A DNA stretch of 64,000 nt from Caulobacteraceae bacterium PMMR1 (GCA_000733915.1 JPOM01000001.1:1674001-1738000), one strand, 5' to 3'; positions 51,301 through 61,553 are shown, numbered from the stretch's first letter. The notes: generated from the letters alone by a model not told the origin. Numbers and translations are program-made.

Positions 51301-52773
51301 TTAGACTCCGAGCTTCGCCTTCAGGATGTCGTTGACGGCGGCGGGGTTCGCCTTGCCGCCGGTCTCCTTCATGACCTGGCCGACGAACCAGCCGATCGCC
51401 TGCGGCTTGGCCTTGACCGCCTCGGCCTTGTCCGGATGGGCGGCGATCAGCCGCTCGACGGCGGCCTCGATCAGGCCGGTGTCGGTGACCTGCACCAAGC
51501 CGTGCCTGTCGACGATGGCGCGAGGGGCGCCCTCGCCGGCCCACATGCGGTCGAAAACGGTCTTGGCGATCTTGGACGAGATCACCCCCTCCTCGATCAG
51601 CTGCACCAGCTCGCCGATGTGCTCGGGCGGGATCGGGCTGTCGGCGATGTCCTTGCCTTCGCCGGAGAGCCGGCCCACCAGATCGTTGGACACCCAGTTC
51701 ACCACCAGCTTCGGATCGCGCCCCTTGGCCGCTGTCTCGAAGAAGGCGGCGCGCTCGGGATCGGACACCAGCACCGTCGCGTCATAGGCGGAGAGGCCGT
51801 ACTGGCGCATGAGGCGCGAACGCTTGGCGTCGGGCAGCTCCGGCAGGGTCGCCTCGATCGCCCTGACCCAGTCAGGGTCGAGCTCGAGCGGCAGCAGGTC
51901 GGGGTCTGGGAAGTAGCGATAGTCGTGCGCCTCTTCCTTGGACCGCATGGAGCGGGTCTCGCCCCGGATGGGATCGTAGAGCCGCGTCTCCTGGTCGATG
52001 GAGCCGCCGTCCTCCAGGATCTCCACCTGGCGGCGCGCTTCGTAAGCGATGGCCTGCTGGATGAAGCGCATCGAGTTCACGTTCTTGATCTCGCAGCGGG
52101 CGCCGAGCGGGCCGCCGGGCTTGCGCACCGAGACGTTCACGTCGGCGCGCAGATTGCCCTTCTCCATGTCGCCGTCGCAGGTGCCGAGGTAGCGGACGAG
52201 CTGGCGCAGCGTCTTCACATAGGCGGCGGCCTCCTCGGGCGAGCGCAGGTCCGGGCGCGAGACGATCTCCATCAGCGCCACCCCCGCTCGGTTCAGGTCG
52301 ACGTAGGTCCAGTTCGGGTCCTGGTCGTGCAGCGACTTGCCCGCGTCCTGCTCCAGGTGCAGCCGCTCGATCCCAACCTTGAACGTCGACCCGTCGTCGC
52401 GCGTGACCTCGAGCTCGCCCTCGCCCACCACGGGGTCCTTGTACTGGCTGATCTGATAGCCGGCGGGCAGGTCGGGGTAGAAATAGTTCTTCCGGTCGAA
52501 GCGGGACTTCAGGTTGATCCGCGCGCGCAGGCCCAGGCCCGTGCGCACGGCCTGCTCCACGCAGAAGCGGTTGATGACCGGCAGCATGCCGGGAAAGGCG
52601 GCGTCCACGAGGCTGACGTGTTCGTTCGGGCCAGCCCCGAAGGCCGTCGAGGCGCCGGAGAACAGCTTGGCCTGGCTCGCGACCTGGGCGTGGACCTCCA
52701 GGCCGATGACCACCTCCCACTCGCCGGTGCGGCCTTGGATGCGATAGGGGGCGGGCGCGGTCGTAGTGCTCAT
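51301..52773 (-). CDS. gatB: aspartyl/glutamyl-tRNA amidotransferase subunit B
   Basis: GatB converts Glu-tRNA(Gln)/Asp-tRNA(Asn) to the amidated forms with GatA and GatC. The 490-residue product has [20 protein letters not shown], the [20 protein letters not shown] signature, DVNVSVRK, and the C-terminal YqeY-like domain ending [16 protein letters not shown]. Full length. It converges on the RcnB gene with 30 bp between. Confidence 0.97.
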   Translation of the reverse strand: MSTTTAPAPYRIQGRTGEWEVVIGLEVHAQVASQAKLFSGASTAFGAGPNEHVSLVDAAFPGMLPVINRFCVEQAVRTGLGLRARINLKSRFDRKNYFYPDLPAGYQISQYKDPVVGEGELEVTRDDGSTFKVGIERLHLEQDAGKSLHDQDPNWTYVDLNRAGVALMEIVSRPDLRSPEEAAAYVKTLRQLVRYLGTCDGDMEKGNLRADVNVSVRKPGGPLGARCEIKNVNSMRFIQQAIAYEARRQVEILEDGGSIDQETRLYDPIRGETRSMRSKEEAHDYRYFPDPDLLPLELDPDWVRAIEATLPELPDAKRSRLMRQYGLSAYDATVLVSDPERAAFFETAAKGRDPKLVVNWVSNDLVGRLSGEGKDIADSPIPPEHIGELVQLIEEGVISSKIAKTVFDRMWAGEGAPRAIVDRHGLVQVTDTGLIEAAVERLIAAHPDKAEAVKAKPQAIGWFVGQVMKETGGKANPAAVNDILKAKLGV

Positions 52774-52928
52774 GGCCGCTCAGATAGTCTCAAGGCGTGG
52801 CCGCGCGCTAGGCGCCCGAGCCCGGACGCCCGACATGAGAGTCGATCCGGCAGACCGGGCGCGCTAAGGCCGGGTTTGATACCTGTCGCAGAGCGCGGGT
52901 AAGCGAGGGCGTCAGGCGGGGGGAGCTC

Positions 52929-54296
52929 ATGCGGGTCTGGGCCGCGGCGATGGCGAGCATAGGCTTCCTGCTCGGCCCGACGGCCTGCGCCCTCGCGCAA
53001 GCTACGCCGCAGGAGCGCCAGCAAGGCCCGGCCCAGGACCAGAAGGGCTGGACCGGCGAGTTCAGCCGCTTCGCCCTGCATGGGCAGCTGACCAACATCT
53101 GGCAGTATCACCCCGCCTTCCGTTCCAAGTACCAGGGGCCGCAGAGCCTGGACCGCGCCAATCACGTGAACGAGACCACCGACGTGACGATCTTCGCCGG
53201 CGTTCGGCCGTGGCGCGGCGGCGAGCTCTGGCTCGACCTGGAGATGGATCAGGGCATCGCGCCATCGAACACTTTGGGGGTCGCGGGCTATGTGAACGGC
53301 GACGGCGCCAAGGTCGGCAAGCGCCATCCCTATACGCGGCCGCAGCGTCTCTTCCTGCGCCAGACCTGGGACCTCGGCGGCGAGCGCACCGACGTGGATC
53401 CCGACATCAACCAGTTCTCCGGCAAGCAGGCCGCGGACCGGGTCGTGCTGACGATAGGCAAGTTCAACGCGACCGATGTCTTCGACACCAACAAATATGC
53501 CCACGATCCCCGCCACGACTTCCTGAACTGGTCGCTGATTGATGCCGGCACGTTCGACTACGCCGCCGACGCCTGGGGCTATACCTATGGTGCGGCGGTC
53601 GAGCTCTATCGCGAAGACTGGACCTGGCGCGCGGGGCTGTTCGACATGTCGGACGTGCCCAACAGCAAGACGCTGAACCGCGACTTCAGCGAGCGGCAGT
53701 GGCAGGCCGAGGTCGAGCGCCGCTACAAGTGGCGGGGCCAGGAGGGCGCGGTGCGGGTGACGGGGTTCCTGGGCCATGCGCGCTTTGGCCGCTACGACGA
53801 GGCGCTCGCCCTCGCGGCGCGGACCGGCGGGCGGCCGGACACGGCGCTGGTCCGGCGCTGGAGCGACAAGGGCGGGGTCAGCGTCAACTGGGAGCAGGCG
53901 CTCTCCAAGGACCTCGGCGTCTTCGCCCGCGCCGGCTGGGCCGACGGCGCGCACGAGAGCTATGAGTACGCCGACATCGACCGCACCGTGCAGGCGGGCG
54001 TGTCCATGCAAGGCGCGCGCTGGGGCCGGCCGGACGACACGGCGGCCCTGGCGGCCGTGCTCAACGCCATCTCGCCGGAGCATCACCGCTATTTCGCCGC
54101 CGGCGGGCTCGGCATCCTGGTCGGGGACGGCCGCCAGAGCTACGGCGCGGAAAAGATCGTGGAGAGCTTCTACAGCCTGCGCGTGATCAAGCCCGTGACG
54201 TTCACCTTCGACGCCCAGCTGATCCAAAATCCAGCCTATAACCGTGACCGCGGGCCGGTCGTGGTCTTCAGCGGCCGGCTGCACGTGCAGCTCTGA
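52929..54296 (+). CDS. OprB-type carbohydrate-selective porin
   Basis: The 455-residue outer-membrane beta barrel has a signal peptide (1-24), FALHGQLTNIWQYHPAFRSK and GEFSRFALHG near the N terminus. The barrel strands end in aromatic residues; the last strand VVFSGRLHVQL ends in a hydrophobic residue as barrels do. Similar proteins are annotated carbohydrate porin (OprB). Substrate is not evident. It is divergent from gatB across 155 bp. Confidence 0.8.
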   Translation: MRVWAAAMASIGFLLGPTACALAQATPQERQQGPAQDQKGWTGEFSRFALHGQLTNIWQYHPAFRSKYQGPQSLDRANHVNETTDVTIFAGVRPWRGGELWLDLEMDQGIAPSNTLGVAGYVNGDGAKVGKRHPYTRPQRLFLRQTWDLGGERTDVDPDINQFSGKQAADRVVLTIGKFNATDVFDTNKYAHDPRHDFLNWSLIDAGTFDYAADAWGYTYGAAVELYREDWTWRAGLFDMSDVPNSKTLNRDFSERQWQAEVERRYKWRGQEGAVRVTGFLGHARFGRYDEALALAARTGGRPDTALVRRWSDKGGVSVNWEQALSKDLGVFARAGWADGAHESYEYADIDRTVQAGVSMQGARWGRPDDTAALAAVLNAISPEHHRYFAAGGLGILVGDGRQSYGAEKIVESFYSLRVIKPVTFTFDAQLIQNPAYNRDRGPVVVFSGRLHVQL

Positions 54297-54377
54297 CGCC
54301 CGCGTCGCGCCGATGCGCCGTCTTGCGGAGGTCGCAATGCTGCGATCTAGTCCGGCCGCCCAAGTTGGGAGGAACCT

Positions 54378-54710
54378 ATGACCAAGACCCTGATCCTGGC
54401 CGCGGCCGGCGCCCTGGCGCTGAGCTCCACGGCCTTCGCCCAGACCCCGGCCACCCCGGCCACCCCGGCCAAGCCCGCGGCGACGACGCCTGCGCCCTTG
54501 TCGTCCGACACGCCCATCGAGCAGCTGATGGCCAACGACAAGGCCCGCGAGATCGTGATGAAGGACATGGGCGGCGACCCGTCTAAGCACCCGATGTACG
54601 ATCAGTTCAAGTCCATGAGCCTGAAGCAGGTCGCCCCGATGTCGGGCGGCGCGATCACCGACGACATGCTGAAGAAGCTCGACGCCGACCTCGCCGGCCT
54701 CGGCAAGTAG
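54378..54710 (+). CDS. small secreted protein of unknown function
   Basis: The 110-residue product has a signal peptide (1-22), a Thr/Ala/Pro linker with a tandem TPATPATPAKPA stretch, and a compact C-terminal domain (PIEQLMANDKAREIVMKDMG, HPMYDQFKSMSLKQVAPMSG). I believe relatives occur in Caulobacterales and sphingomonads. GGAGG lies before the ATG. Function unknown. Confidence 0.7.
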   Translation: MTKTLILAAAGALALSSTAFAQTPATPATPAKPAATTPAPLSSDTPIEQLMANDKAREIVMKDMGGDPSKHPMYDQFKSMSLKQVAPMSGGAITDDMLKKLDADLAGLGK

Positions 54711-54843
54711 CGTCACGACGACGCCCCGGCCGGGTCGCGCCAGCTGCCGCCCGCGCCGGGAGCTTGACCCGCTGAACGGCAACGGGTCATCTGCCCCCAC
54801 AACAATCGGACCGCGCCCACGGGCGCGGCGCAAAGGGGGATCC

Positions 54844-56406
54844 ATGTGGCGCGTTAAGCCGCTCGACCAGATCATCGCCACCACCGAGAAGAAGGCCCTG
54901 AAGCGCTCCCTGGGCGCGGTGCAGCTCACCCTTCTGGGCATCGGAGCCGTCATCGGCACCGGTATTTTCGTGCTCACGGCCGCCGCCGCCCAGAAGGCGG
55001 GCCCGGGCATGATGGTCTCCTTCATCATCGCGGGCGCGGTCTGCGCGGTGGCCGCCCTCTGCTACGCCGAGCTGGCCTCCATGGTCCCAGTTGCGGGCTC
55101 GGCCTACACCTATTCCTATGCGGTCCTGGGCGAGCTGGTCGCCTGGCTGGTCGGCTGGGCGCTGATCCTGGAGTACGCGCTCGGCGCCAGCGCCGTGGCG
55201 GTGGGATGGTCCGGCTTCATCACCGGCCTTTTCGATCACTGGGGCCTGCACATACCCCACGCCCTGACCGTCGGGCCTCCGGTGCATTGGAGCTTTCTGT
55301 CCGGCGGCGAGGCGGGCGGCGTCTTTAACCTGATCGCGGTGATCATCACCGCCCTGGTGACCTTGCTGCTGATCGTCGGCACCAGGGAAAGCGCGACGGT
55401 CAACGCCGTGCTGGTGGCGGTCAAGGTGACGGCCCTCACCGCCTTTGTCGTGCTCACCCTCCCGATGGTGTTCGGGCATCTCGACCGGTTCCATCCCTTC
55501 GCGCCCCGGGGCTGGGGCAACCCACTGGACGGCTCGGGAACGGGGGTGTTGGGCGCGGCCGCCTCCATCTTCTTCGCCTACGTCGGATTTGACGCCGTCT
55601 CCACCGCCGCGGAGGAGACCAAGAACCCGCAGCGGAACGTGCCCATCGGCCTGATCGGCTCGCTGGCCATCTGCACTGTCTTCTACTTGCTGGTCGCCAG
55701 CGGCGTGATCGGCGCCTGGGGGGCGCAGCCGGTGAAGGATGCGGCGGGCGTCTTCGCCGAAGGCGCGACGCTGCAGAACAGCGCCGCCTGTCATGTTAAT
55801 GACGCGCCTACCGTCTGCTCCAAGGAGGCGCTGGCCTATATCCTGCGGAAAGTCGGCTATCCGGTGGTGGGCGACGCGCTGGGCTTCGCCGCCGCCATCG
55901 CCCTGCCCTCCGTCGTGCTGCTCATGATGTACGGCCAGACGCGCATCTTCTTTGTGATGGCGCGGGACGGTCTGCTGCCCCGGCGGCTCTCGGCGGTCCA
56001 CTCCAAGTTCCGCACCCCCTGGGTCATCACCCTGGTGACCGGCGCCATCGTGGCGCTGGCGGCGGCCTTCCTGCCCGTCAGCCAGCTGGCGGACTACTCC
56101 AACGCAGGCACGCTGTTCGCCTTCGCGGTGGTCTCCGTCGGCGTTCTGGTGCTGCGGGTCTCCGACCCCGGCCGCCGTCGTCCGTTCAAGACGCCGCTGA
56201 TCTGGGTCGTGGCCCCGCTGTCGATCCTGGGCTGCATCGTGCTGTTCATCAGCCTGAACAACGAGTCCAAGCTCCTGTTCACCGGCTGGAGCATCCTGGG
56301 CCTGGTGCTCTACTTCGCCTTTGGGTTCTGGAACTCCAACGTCCGCCGCGGCGTGGTGGAGGACGTAAACCTCGAGGGCCAGGGCGACGGCCAGGCTCCG
56401 GCCTGA
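54844..56406 (+). CDS. APC-family amino acid permease
   Basis: The 520-residue transporter has 12-14 helices and the substrate-binding helix LGIGAVIGTGIFVLTAAAAQ, then ELASMVPVAGSAYTYSYAVL and FFAYVGFDAVSTAAEETKNP, typical of the cationic amino acid transporter/YfnA branch. An extra loop of about 45 residues with two cysteines (SAACHVNDAPTVCSKEAL, about residues 317-334) sits between helices. The ligand is not determinable. Confidence 0.88.
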   Translation: MWRVKPLDQIIATTEKKALKRSLGAVQLTLLGIGAVIGTGIFVLTAAAAQKAGPGMMVSFIIAGAVCAVAALCYAELASMVPVAGSAYTYSYAVLGELVAWLVGWALILEYALGASAVAVGWSGFITGLFDHWGLHIPHALTVGPPVHWSFLSGGEAGGVFNLIAVIITALVTLLLIVGTRESATVNAVLVAVKVTALTAFVVLTLPMVFGHLDRFHPFAPRGWGNPLDGSGTGVLGAAASIFFAYVGFDAVSTAAEETKNPQRNVPIGLIGSLAICTVFYLLVASGVIGAWGAQPVKDAAGVFAEGATLQNSAACHVNDAPTVCSKEALAYILRKVGYPVVGDALGFAAAIALPSVVLLMMYGQTRIFFVMARDGLLPRRLSAVHSKFRTPWVITLVTGAIVALAAAFLPVSQLADYSNAGTLFAFAVVSVGVLVLRVSDPGRRRPFKTPLIWVVAPLSILGCIVLFISLNNESKLLFTGWSILGLVLYFAFGFWNSNVRRGVVEDVNLEGQGDGQAPA

Positions 56407-56464
56407 TTTGGCCTTCAGGGGCGGCGGCCTTGCGCTGTCGCCCCGATCCCCTCAGATCAGCGCC

Positions 56465-57133
56465 ATGCCTGACGAGCCCCCTATCCGCGCGGTGATCGCG
56501 CCGGTCACGCCGCTGCAGCAGAACTGCACTATCGTCTGGTGCGCCAAGACCCGGAAGGCCGCGGTGATCGACCCCGGCGGCGAGGTCGAGCGCATCCTCA
56601 AGGCGGCGTCGGACCACGGCGTCGCCGTCGACAAGATCTGGATCACCCACGGACACCTGGATCACGCCGGCGGGACCGAGGCGCTTCGCCGCGCCACCGG
56701 CGCAGAGGTGATCGGACCCCATCGCGACGACGCCTTCTGGATCGACCAGATCACCGCGGACGGCGGCCGCTGGGGCATGCCCGAGGCTCGGAGCTTCACG
56801 CCGGATCGCTGGCTGGCGGACGGCGACCGCGTCCAGCTCGGGGAGACCGAATTCGAGGTCTACCACTGCCCCGGACACACGCCGGGCCACGTCGTGTTCT
56901 TCCATCGCCAGGCGCGCTTCGCCCAGGTCGGCGACGTGCTGTTTCGAAATTCGATCGGGCGCACCGATTTCCCGCGCGGCAATCACGCGCAGCTGATCCA
57001 GGCCATCACGGGCAAGCTCTGGCCCCTCGGCGAGGATGTGCGCTTCGTGCCCGGCCACGGCCCGATGTCGACCTTCGGCGCTGAGCGGAAGACAAACCCG
57101 TTCGTCAGCGACGCGGCGCTGCAATTCGCCTGA
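56465..57133 (+). CDS. metallo-beta-lactamase fold hydrolase (glyoxalase II-like, YcbL type)
   Basis: The 222-residue product has the metal-binding THGHLDHAGG, CPGHTPGHVVF, GDVLFRNSIGRTDFP and the late His in VPGHGPMSTFG. Length and the lack of a C-terminal helical domain match the short YcbL/GloC glyoxalase II-like group. The ATG at 56465 begins just before the first strand. Confidence 0.88.
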   Translation: MPDEPPIRAVIAPVTPLQQNCTIVWCAKTRKAAVIDPGGEVERILKAASDHGVAVDKIWITHGHLDHAGGTEALRRATGAEVIGPHRDDAFWIDQITADGGRWGMPEARSFTPDRWLADGDRVQLGETEFEVYHCPGHTPGHVVFFHRQARFAQVGDVLFRNSIGRTDFPRGNHAQLIQAITGKLWPLGEDVRFVPGHGPMSTFGAERKTNPFVSDAALQFA

Positions 57134-57200
57134 TCCCGGCCCGGCTCATTGTTTCAAGGACGCAATCACTGAGCCACGCAGGGGCGCCAAGGACGACGAG

Positions 57201-57950
57201 ATGGCGATGATCGAACCCCCAGCTGCCGAGGCGGCCTCCGCCCGTATCGTGGTCGTGGACGACGATCCCGGCATCCGCGAACTCGTCTCCGAGTTCCTGG
57301 GCCGGCATGGCTATGAGGTCGACGAGGCGGCCGACGCCGCCGGCCTCGCTCGCGCGCTGGACCGCGGCCCTGCGGACCTGGTCGTGCTCGACGTCATGCT
57401 GCCGGGCGAGGACGGGCTGCAGATCTGTCGCCGCCTGGCCTCCTCCGACGGCCCGGCCGTGATCATGCTCAGCGCCATGGGCGAGGAGACGGACCGCATC
57501 GTGGGCCTGGAGCTCGGGGCGGACGACTACCTGCCCAAGCCTTGCAACCCGCGCGAGCTGCTGGCCCGGGTGCGCGCGGTGCTCCGCCGGCGGGGAGAGC
57601 CGCGCCCCGCGGAGGGCGAGCTTGGCGCCTATTGCGAGTTCGCCGGCTGGCGGCTGGACCTGGTGCGGCGCGAGCTGAAGGCGCCGGACGGGGTGGTGGT
57701 GAACCTCTCCGGCGGCGAGTTCTCGCTTCTGCGCGCGCTCGTGGAGCGGCCCCAGCGGGTGCTCAGTCGCGACCAGTTGCTCGACCTGGCCCGGGGGCCC
57801 GACAGCGACGCCTACGACCGCGCCATCGACGTCCAGATCAGCCGCCTGCGGCGCAAGCTGAGCGACGGCGGCGACGGCGACGGCGCGGAGCTGATCCGCA
57901 CCCTGCGCAACGAAGGCTATATGTTCGCCGCCAAGGTCACGCGCCGTTGA
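57201..57950 (+). CDS. OmpR-family response regulator
   Basis: The 249-residue product has a receiver domain with acidic pocket VVVDDDPG (D20-D22), phospho-acceptor D64 (VVLDVMLPGEDG) and the Lys of YLPKPCNPRELLARVRAV. A winged-helix DNA-binding domain follows (LSGGEFSLLRALVERPQRVL, YDRAIDVQISRLRRKL). Its stop overlaps the TTG start of the kinase gene (TTGA). The regulated targets are unknown. Confidence 0.93.
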   Translation: MAMIEPPAAEAASARIVVVDDDPGIRELVSEFLGRHGYEVDEAADAAGLARALDRGPADLVVLDVMLPGEDGLQICRRLASSDGPAVIMLSAMGEETDRIVGLELGADDYLPKPCNPRELLARVRAVLRRRGEPRPAEGELGAYCEFAGWRLDLVRRELKAPDGVVVNLSGGEFSLLRALVERPQRVLSRDQLLDLARGPDSDAYDRAIDVQISRLRRKLSDGGDGDGAELIRTLRNEGYMFAAKVTRR

Positions 57951-59370
57951 GCGAAGCGGCCGCGACGGTCCCGCGCGGTCTGCGCGGCACCCTCTTCGCC
58001 CAGATTCTCGGCCTTTCGCTGTTCAGCCTGGTGCTGTCCCAGGCCGTGGCTATGGCCATCGTGCTGTTCGTTCCGCCGCCCAGCCCCGAGCTTTTCCGCA
58101 TGGCGGAGGTCGCCGCAGCGCTGAAGTCGCCCGGCGCGCCGGTCCGCGTGCGCGGCGGCCGCAAAATCAGCGCGAGCCTGCAGGACACGCTGCGCATCGA
58201 CGACTCCGTGCCGGGCGGGCGCATCCTCGCCATCCTCAAACACGACCTGTCCAGCCAACTGTCGGTCGCCCCCAAGGACGTCCGCCTGACGCTGCTGGGC
58301 GATCGCAAGCTGGCGGCCTATCGCAACTATCGCCTGATGCGCAGCCAGTTCGGCCCCCAGGAGCGGCGCCGCCCGGACGATCCGGCCCCCCGCGGCCGCA
58401 GCGCACCTTTGATTGGCCGGCGAACCCGGACCACTTCGTGGTCGCGCCCTTCGAGGCGGCGGTGAGGCGCGCGGACGGCAAGTGGGCCGTGCTGCGGGTC
58501 GGCGACGGCGGCTTCCTCAGCGAGTGGCAGCGGCGGATGCTGCTCTGGTTCGGCCTAGGCGCCCTGCTGCTCGGGCCCTTCGCCTACCTCTTCTCGCGCC
58601 GTCTGGCCGCCCCGATCGGCGCCTTCGCCGACGCCGCCGAGCGCCTGGGCCGCAACCCGGACGCGCCGCCCCTCGCCTTGAAGGGACCTCTGGAGATCGA
58701 AACCGCAGCCGCCGCCTTCAACCAGATGCAGGACCGCCTGCGTCGCTACGTGGAGGACCGCACCGCCATGATCGGAGCGGTGGCGCACGACCTGCGCACG
58801 CCGCTGACGCGCCTTCGCTTCCGCGCCGAGACCGCGCCTGAGCCCCTGCGCGACAAGATGGCCGCCGACATCGATCAGATGGACGCGATGATCGCCGCGG
58901 TGCTGGCCTTCGTCCGCGACGCCACCCATAAGGGCGAGCGCACGCGGCTGGAGCTGACCTCGCTGGTGGAGAGCGTCGCCGACGAGATGGCCGAGACGGG
59001 CCTCGACGTCGCCGTGGAGCCCGGCGGCGCCGTCGTGATCGCCGGCGACCCGCTCGCGCTGCGCCGCATGGTCATGAACCTGCTGGACAACGCTGTTAAG
59101 TTTGGGACCCGCGCCCGGGCCCGCGTCTTCGTCGAGAACGACTGCGCGGTGATCGAGGTCACGGACGAGGGCCCCGGCCTGCCCGAAGCCGAGCTCGAGC
59201 GCGTGTTCGAGCCCTTCCATCGCGTGGAGCCCTCGCGCAGCCGCGAGACCGGCGGCGCGGGCCTGGGCCTCGCGGTGGTCCGCTCGGTGGCGCGCGCCCA
59301 CGGGGGCGATGCGGTGCTGGAAAATCGGGCTGGACGCGGGCTCTGCGCCCGGGTCAGCCTGCCGCTCTGA
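57947..59370 (+). CDS. sensor histidine kinase, frame change
   Basis: The inner-membrane sensor has an N-terminal helix (LFAQILGLSLFSLVLSQAVA), a periplasmic domain of about 130 residues, a second helix (MLLWFGLGALLLGPFAYLF), HAMP, the H-box AVAHDLRTPLTRLRFRAETA, N-box MNLLDNAVKFG and G-box GLGLAVVRSVARAHGG. The frame changes at a C6 run (58386-58391). One extra C joins DDPAPPRPQRTFDWPANPDH, a natural linker. The TTG start overlaps the regulator stop. Probably an assembly indel. Confidence 0.85.
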
Positions 59371-59388
59371 CCGGAAGAGGGATCGCAC

Positions 59389-60081
59389 ATGGCGCGGCAG
59401 GGCGTGATGGCGGCGACAGCGGGCGCGGGGCTGGTGCTGCTGGCGGCCTGCGCAGGACCGGACGCCCGGCCGGAGCGCGGGCCGCGCGGGCGCGAGCTGC
59501 CCAACATCTTCTTCAGCCTCGCGGGGGAGCCGTTCCGGGGCGATGCGGACGGCCCCTATGCGGTCGCGCTCTGGTTCGCCCGCGCCAACACCAGCCACGA
59601 CGGCCGCCTGACGCTCGATCAGGTCAAGGCGGACGCCAGCCGCTTCTTCGACCGGCTGGACCTGAACCACGACGGCGAGATCGACGGGGCCGAGGTCGCC
59701 GTCTACGAGCAGGAGGTCGCGCCCGAGATCAATCCGCGCCTCGCGCCCTTGCGCTACGGCGAGGGACAGGACCTGCAGCTCGGCAAGCGCCGCGGCGAGG
59801 GTGAGCGGCCCCAGGTCGACGAGCGGCCCCGCCAGCTGCCGACCGAGATCCGGGGCGCGACGGCCCAAGGCGCCGCGCTGTTCGCCCTGACCGGCGAGCC
59901 GGAGCCCGTCACGGCCGCCGACACCGACTTCAACGGCCGGATCACGCGGGCGGAGTTCCTGGCCGCCGTCCAGCGCCGCTTCGAGCGGCTGGACGCCGCC
60001 GGCGCGGGATACCTCACGCTGGACAAACTGCCCAAGACTCCGCTGCAGCGCCTGCGCGAGCCGCGAACGGCGAAGCGCTGA
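59389..60081 (+). CDS. EF-hand lipoprotein
   Basis: The 230-residue product has a lipobox signal (LVLLAAC, Cys about 21) and EF-hand-like loops NTSHDGRLTLDQ, DLNHDGEIDGAE, DTDFNGRITRAE and a degenerate DAAGAGYLTLDK. It begins 18 bp after the kinase gene, so it may be made with the two-component pair. Calcium-dependent sensing at the envelope is an inference. Confidence 0.82.
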   Translation: MARQGVMAATAGAGLVLLAACAGPDARPERGPRGRELPNIFFSLAGEPFRGDADGPYAVALWFARANTSHDGRLTLDQVKADASRFFDRLDLNHDGEIDGAEVAVYEQEVAPEINPRLAPLRYGEGQDLQLGKRRGEGERPQVDERPRQLPTEIRGATAQGAALFALTGEPEPVTAADTDFNGRITRAEFLAAVQRRFERLDAAGAGYLTLDKLPKTPLQRLREPRTAKR

Positions 60082-60112
60082 GCGGGACCGGCCCGCCCAG
60101 CGCGCAGCGACC

Positions 60113-60736
60113 TCAGGCCGCTTCCGCCGCCTCGCGCTTTTCGTAGACGTGGTCCACCAGGCCCCAGGCCTTGGCTTCCTCGGCGCTCATGAAGTTGTCG
60201 CGATCGAGCGCGCGCTCCACCGTCTCGACCGACTGGCCGGTGTGCTTGGCGTAGAGCTCGTTCAGCCGGCGCTTGGTCTTGATGATGTCCTCGGCGTGGC
60301 GCTCGATGTCGGAGGCCTGACCGCGGAACCCGCCGGAAGGCTGGTGCACCATGATCCGGGCGTTCGGGAGGCTGACGCGGTGCCCGGGCTCGCCGGCGGC
60401 CAGCAGGAAGGAACCCATCGACGCCGCCATGCCCATGCAGACGGTGGAGACGGGGCTCTTGATGTACTGCATGGTGTCGTAGATCGCCAGACCGCTCGTC
60501 ACCACCCCGCCCGGCGAGTTGATGTACATGGCGATCTCTTTCTTGGGGTTCTCGGACTCCAGGAAGAGGAGCTGCGAGCAGATCAGCGCGGCCATGCCGT
60601 CCTCGACCGGGCCGGTCAGGAAGATGATCCGCTCCTTCAGCAGGCGCGAGAAGATGTCGAAGGCGCGCTCGCCGCGCGAGGTCTGTTCGACCACCATCGG
60701 GACGAGGTTCAGGGCGGTGTGGGTGACGTCGGCCAT
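60113..60736 (-). CDS. clpP: ATP-dependent Clp protease proteolytic subunit
   Basis: ClpP forms the 14-mer protease chamber with ClpX/ClpA. The 207-residue product has the catalytic triad Ser106 ([11 protein letters not shown]), His131 ([10 protein letters not shown]) and Asp180 ([11 protein letters not shown]). The ATG at 60736 gives [20 protein letters not shown] as in alphaproteobacterial ClpP. clpX is not adjacent, which is unusual for many alphaproteobacteria, although the window shows only one side. Confidence 0.97.
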   Translation of the reverse strand: MADVTHTALNLVPMVVEQTSRGERAFDIFSRLLKERIIFLTGPVEDGMAALICSQLLFLESENPKKEIAMYINSPGGVVTSGLAIYDTMQYIKSPVSTVCMGMAASMGSFLLAAGEPGHRVSLPNARIMVHQPSGGFRGQASDIERHAEDIIKTKRRLNELYAKHTGQSVETVERALDRDNFMSAEEAKAWGLVDHVYEKREAAEAA

Positions 60737-60845
60737 AGGCCAGCCTTTCTCGAAATGCGTGAGGCGGGAGGATGCGCCCGCCTCCGCCTCCGATATTGCC
60801 CGGCCTGCCCGCCTGCGCAAGGCGGAGCGGACGCCGGGTTCAGGA

Positions 60846-61091
60846 TCAGCCGACCGGCTTGGCGCCCGGCGCGCCACACTTGGCGAACTTGCCCTTGGCG
60901 TCCTTGCAGACCTGCTTGGCGGCGGGCGCGGGACACTTGGCGAACTTGCCCTTGCTGTCCCGGCAGCGATCCGCCGGCTTGGCCGCCGCCGCCGGCTCGA
61001 CCTTTGGCTGGTTGTGCTCCGCGACCTTGGCGGCGACCGGCGCGGCGAAGGCCACGGCGGCCAGGGTGGCGAAAAGAACGGAGGTCTTCAT
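60846..61091 (-). CDS. small secreted protein with tandem Cys repeats
   Basis: The 81-residue product has a signal peptide (1-22), then two near-identical units [11 protein letters not shown] and [11 protein letters not shown] separated by an Ala/Pro linker, and a Gly/Pro tail. Each unit would give a CX9C disulfide loop. AGAGCCCC precedes the ATG. No function is known to me. Confidence 0.68.
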   Translation of the reverse strand: MKTSVLFATLAAVAFAAPVAAKVAEHNQPKVEPAAAAKPADRCRDSKGKFAKCPAPAAKQVCKDAKGKFAKCGAPGAKPVG

Positions 61092-61157
61092 GGGGCTCTC
61101 CCGGGTGTGCGGGCGGAGACTGGCGCGATTTTCCGCCAAACGTAAAGCCCTGCCGCC

Positions 61158-61234
61158 TGGCGCGCCCGGCAGGGCTCGAACCTGCAACCGTCCGCTTAGA
61201 AGGCGGATGCTCTATCCAGTTGAGCTACGGGCGC
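61158..61234 (-). tRNA. tRNA-Arg(TCT)
   Basis: A 77-nt tRNA with acceptor GCGCCCG/CGGGCGC, D arm GCTCAACTGGATAGAGC, anticodon stem TCCGC/GCGGA with loop CTTCTAA (anticodon TCT, arginine AGA), T arm CAGGTTCGAGCCCTG and encoded CCA. Confidence 0.96.
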
Positions 61235-61247
61235 TTCGGGCGGACCC

Positions 61248-61553
61248 TCAATGGGTCCAGGGCTGCTTGCGGTTGAAGGCGAAGTTGTCCGCATAGGCCT
61301 TGACGATCTGGGCGCGGACCTTGGGCTCGAACAGCTGGAAGGGGATGCCGTGGTGCTCGGCGAAGGCGATCGCCTCCTCCTTGGTCTCGAAGCTGAGGCG
61401 CACCTGCCGGCTCATGTCGGTGCTGGACGGCCACCCCATGAGCGGGTCCGGCCGCGTCGCCGAGCCGGGCTCGAACTCCAGCACCCAGTCCTTGAACTTG
61501 GCGACGCCGGACTGCATGGCGGACTTGGTCGGGCGGTAGATGCGGGCGAGCAT
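61248..61553 (-). CDS. NDUFS4-like complex I accessory subunit
   Basis: The 101-residue product matches the ETC complex I conserved-region family: MLARIYRPTKSAMQSGVAKF, WVLEFEPGSATRPDPLMGW, VRLSFETKEEAIAFAEHHGI. In mitochondria and alphaproteobacteria it is an accessory subunit of NADH:quinone oxidoreductase. Single gene, 14 bp downstream of the tRNA-Arg 5' end on the same strand. Confidence 0.9.
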   Translation of the reverse strand: MLARIYRPTKSAMQSGVAKFKDWVLEFEPGSATRPDPLMGWPSSTDMSRQVRLSFETKEEAIAFAEHHGIPFQLFEPKVRAQIVKAYADNFAFNRKQPWTH

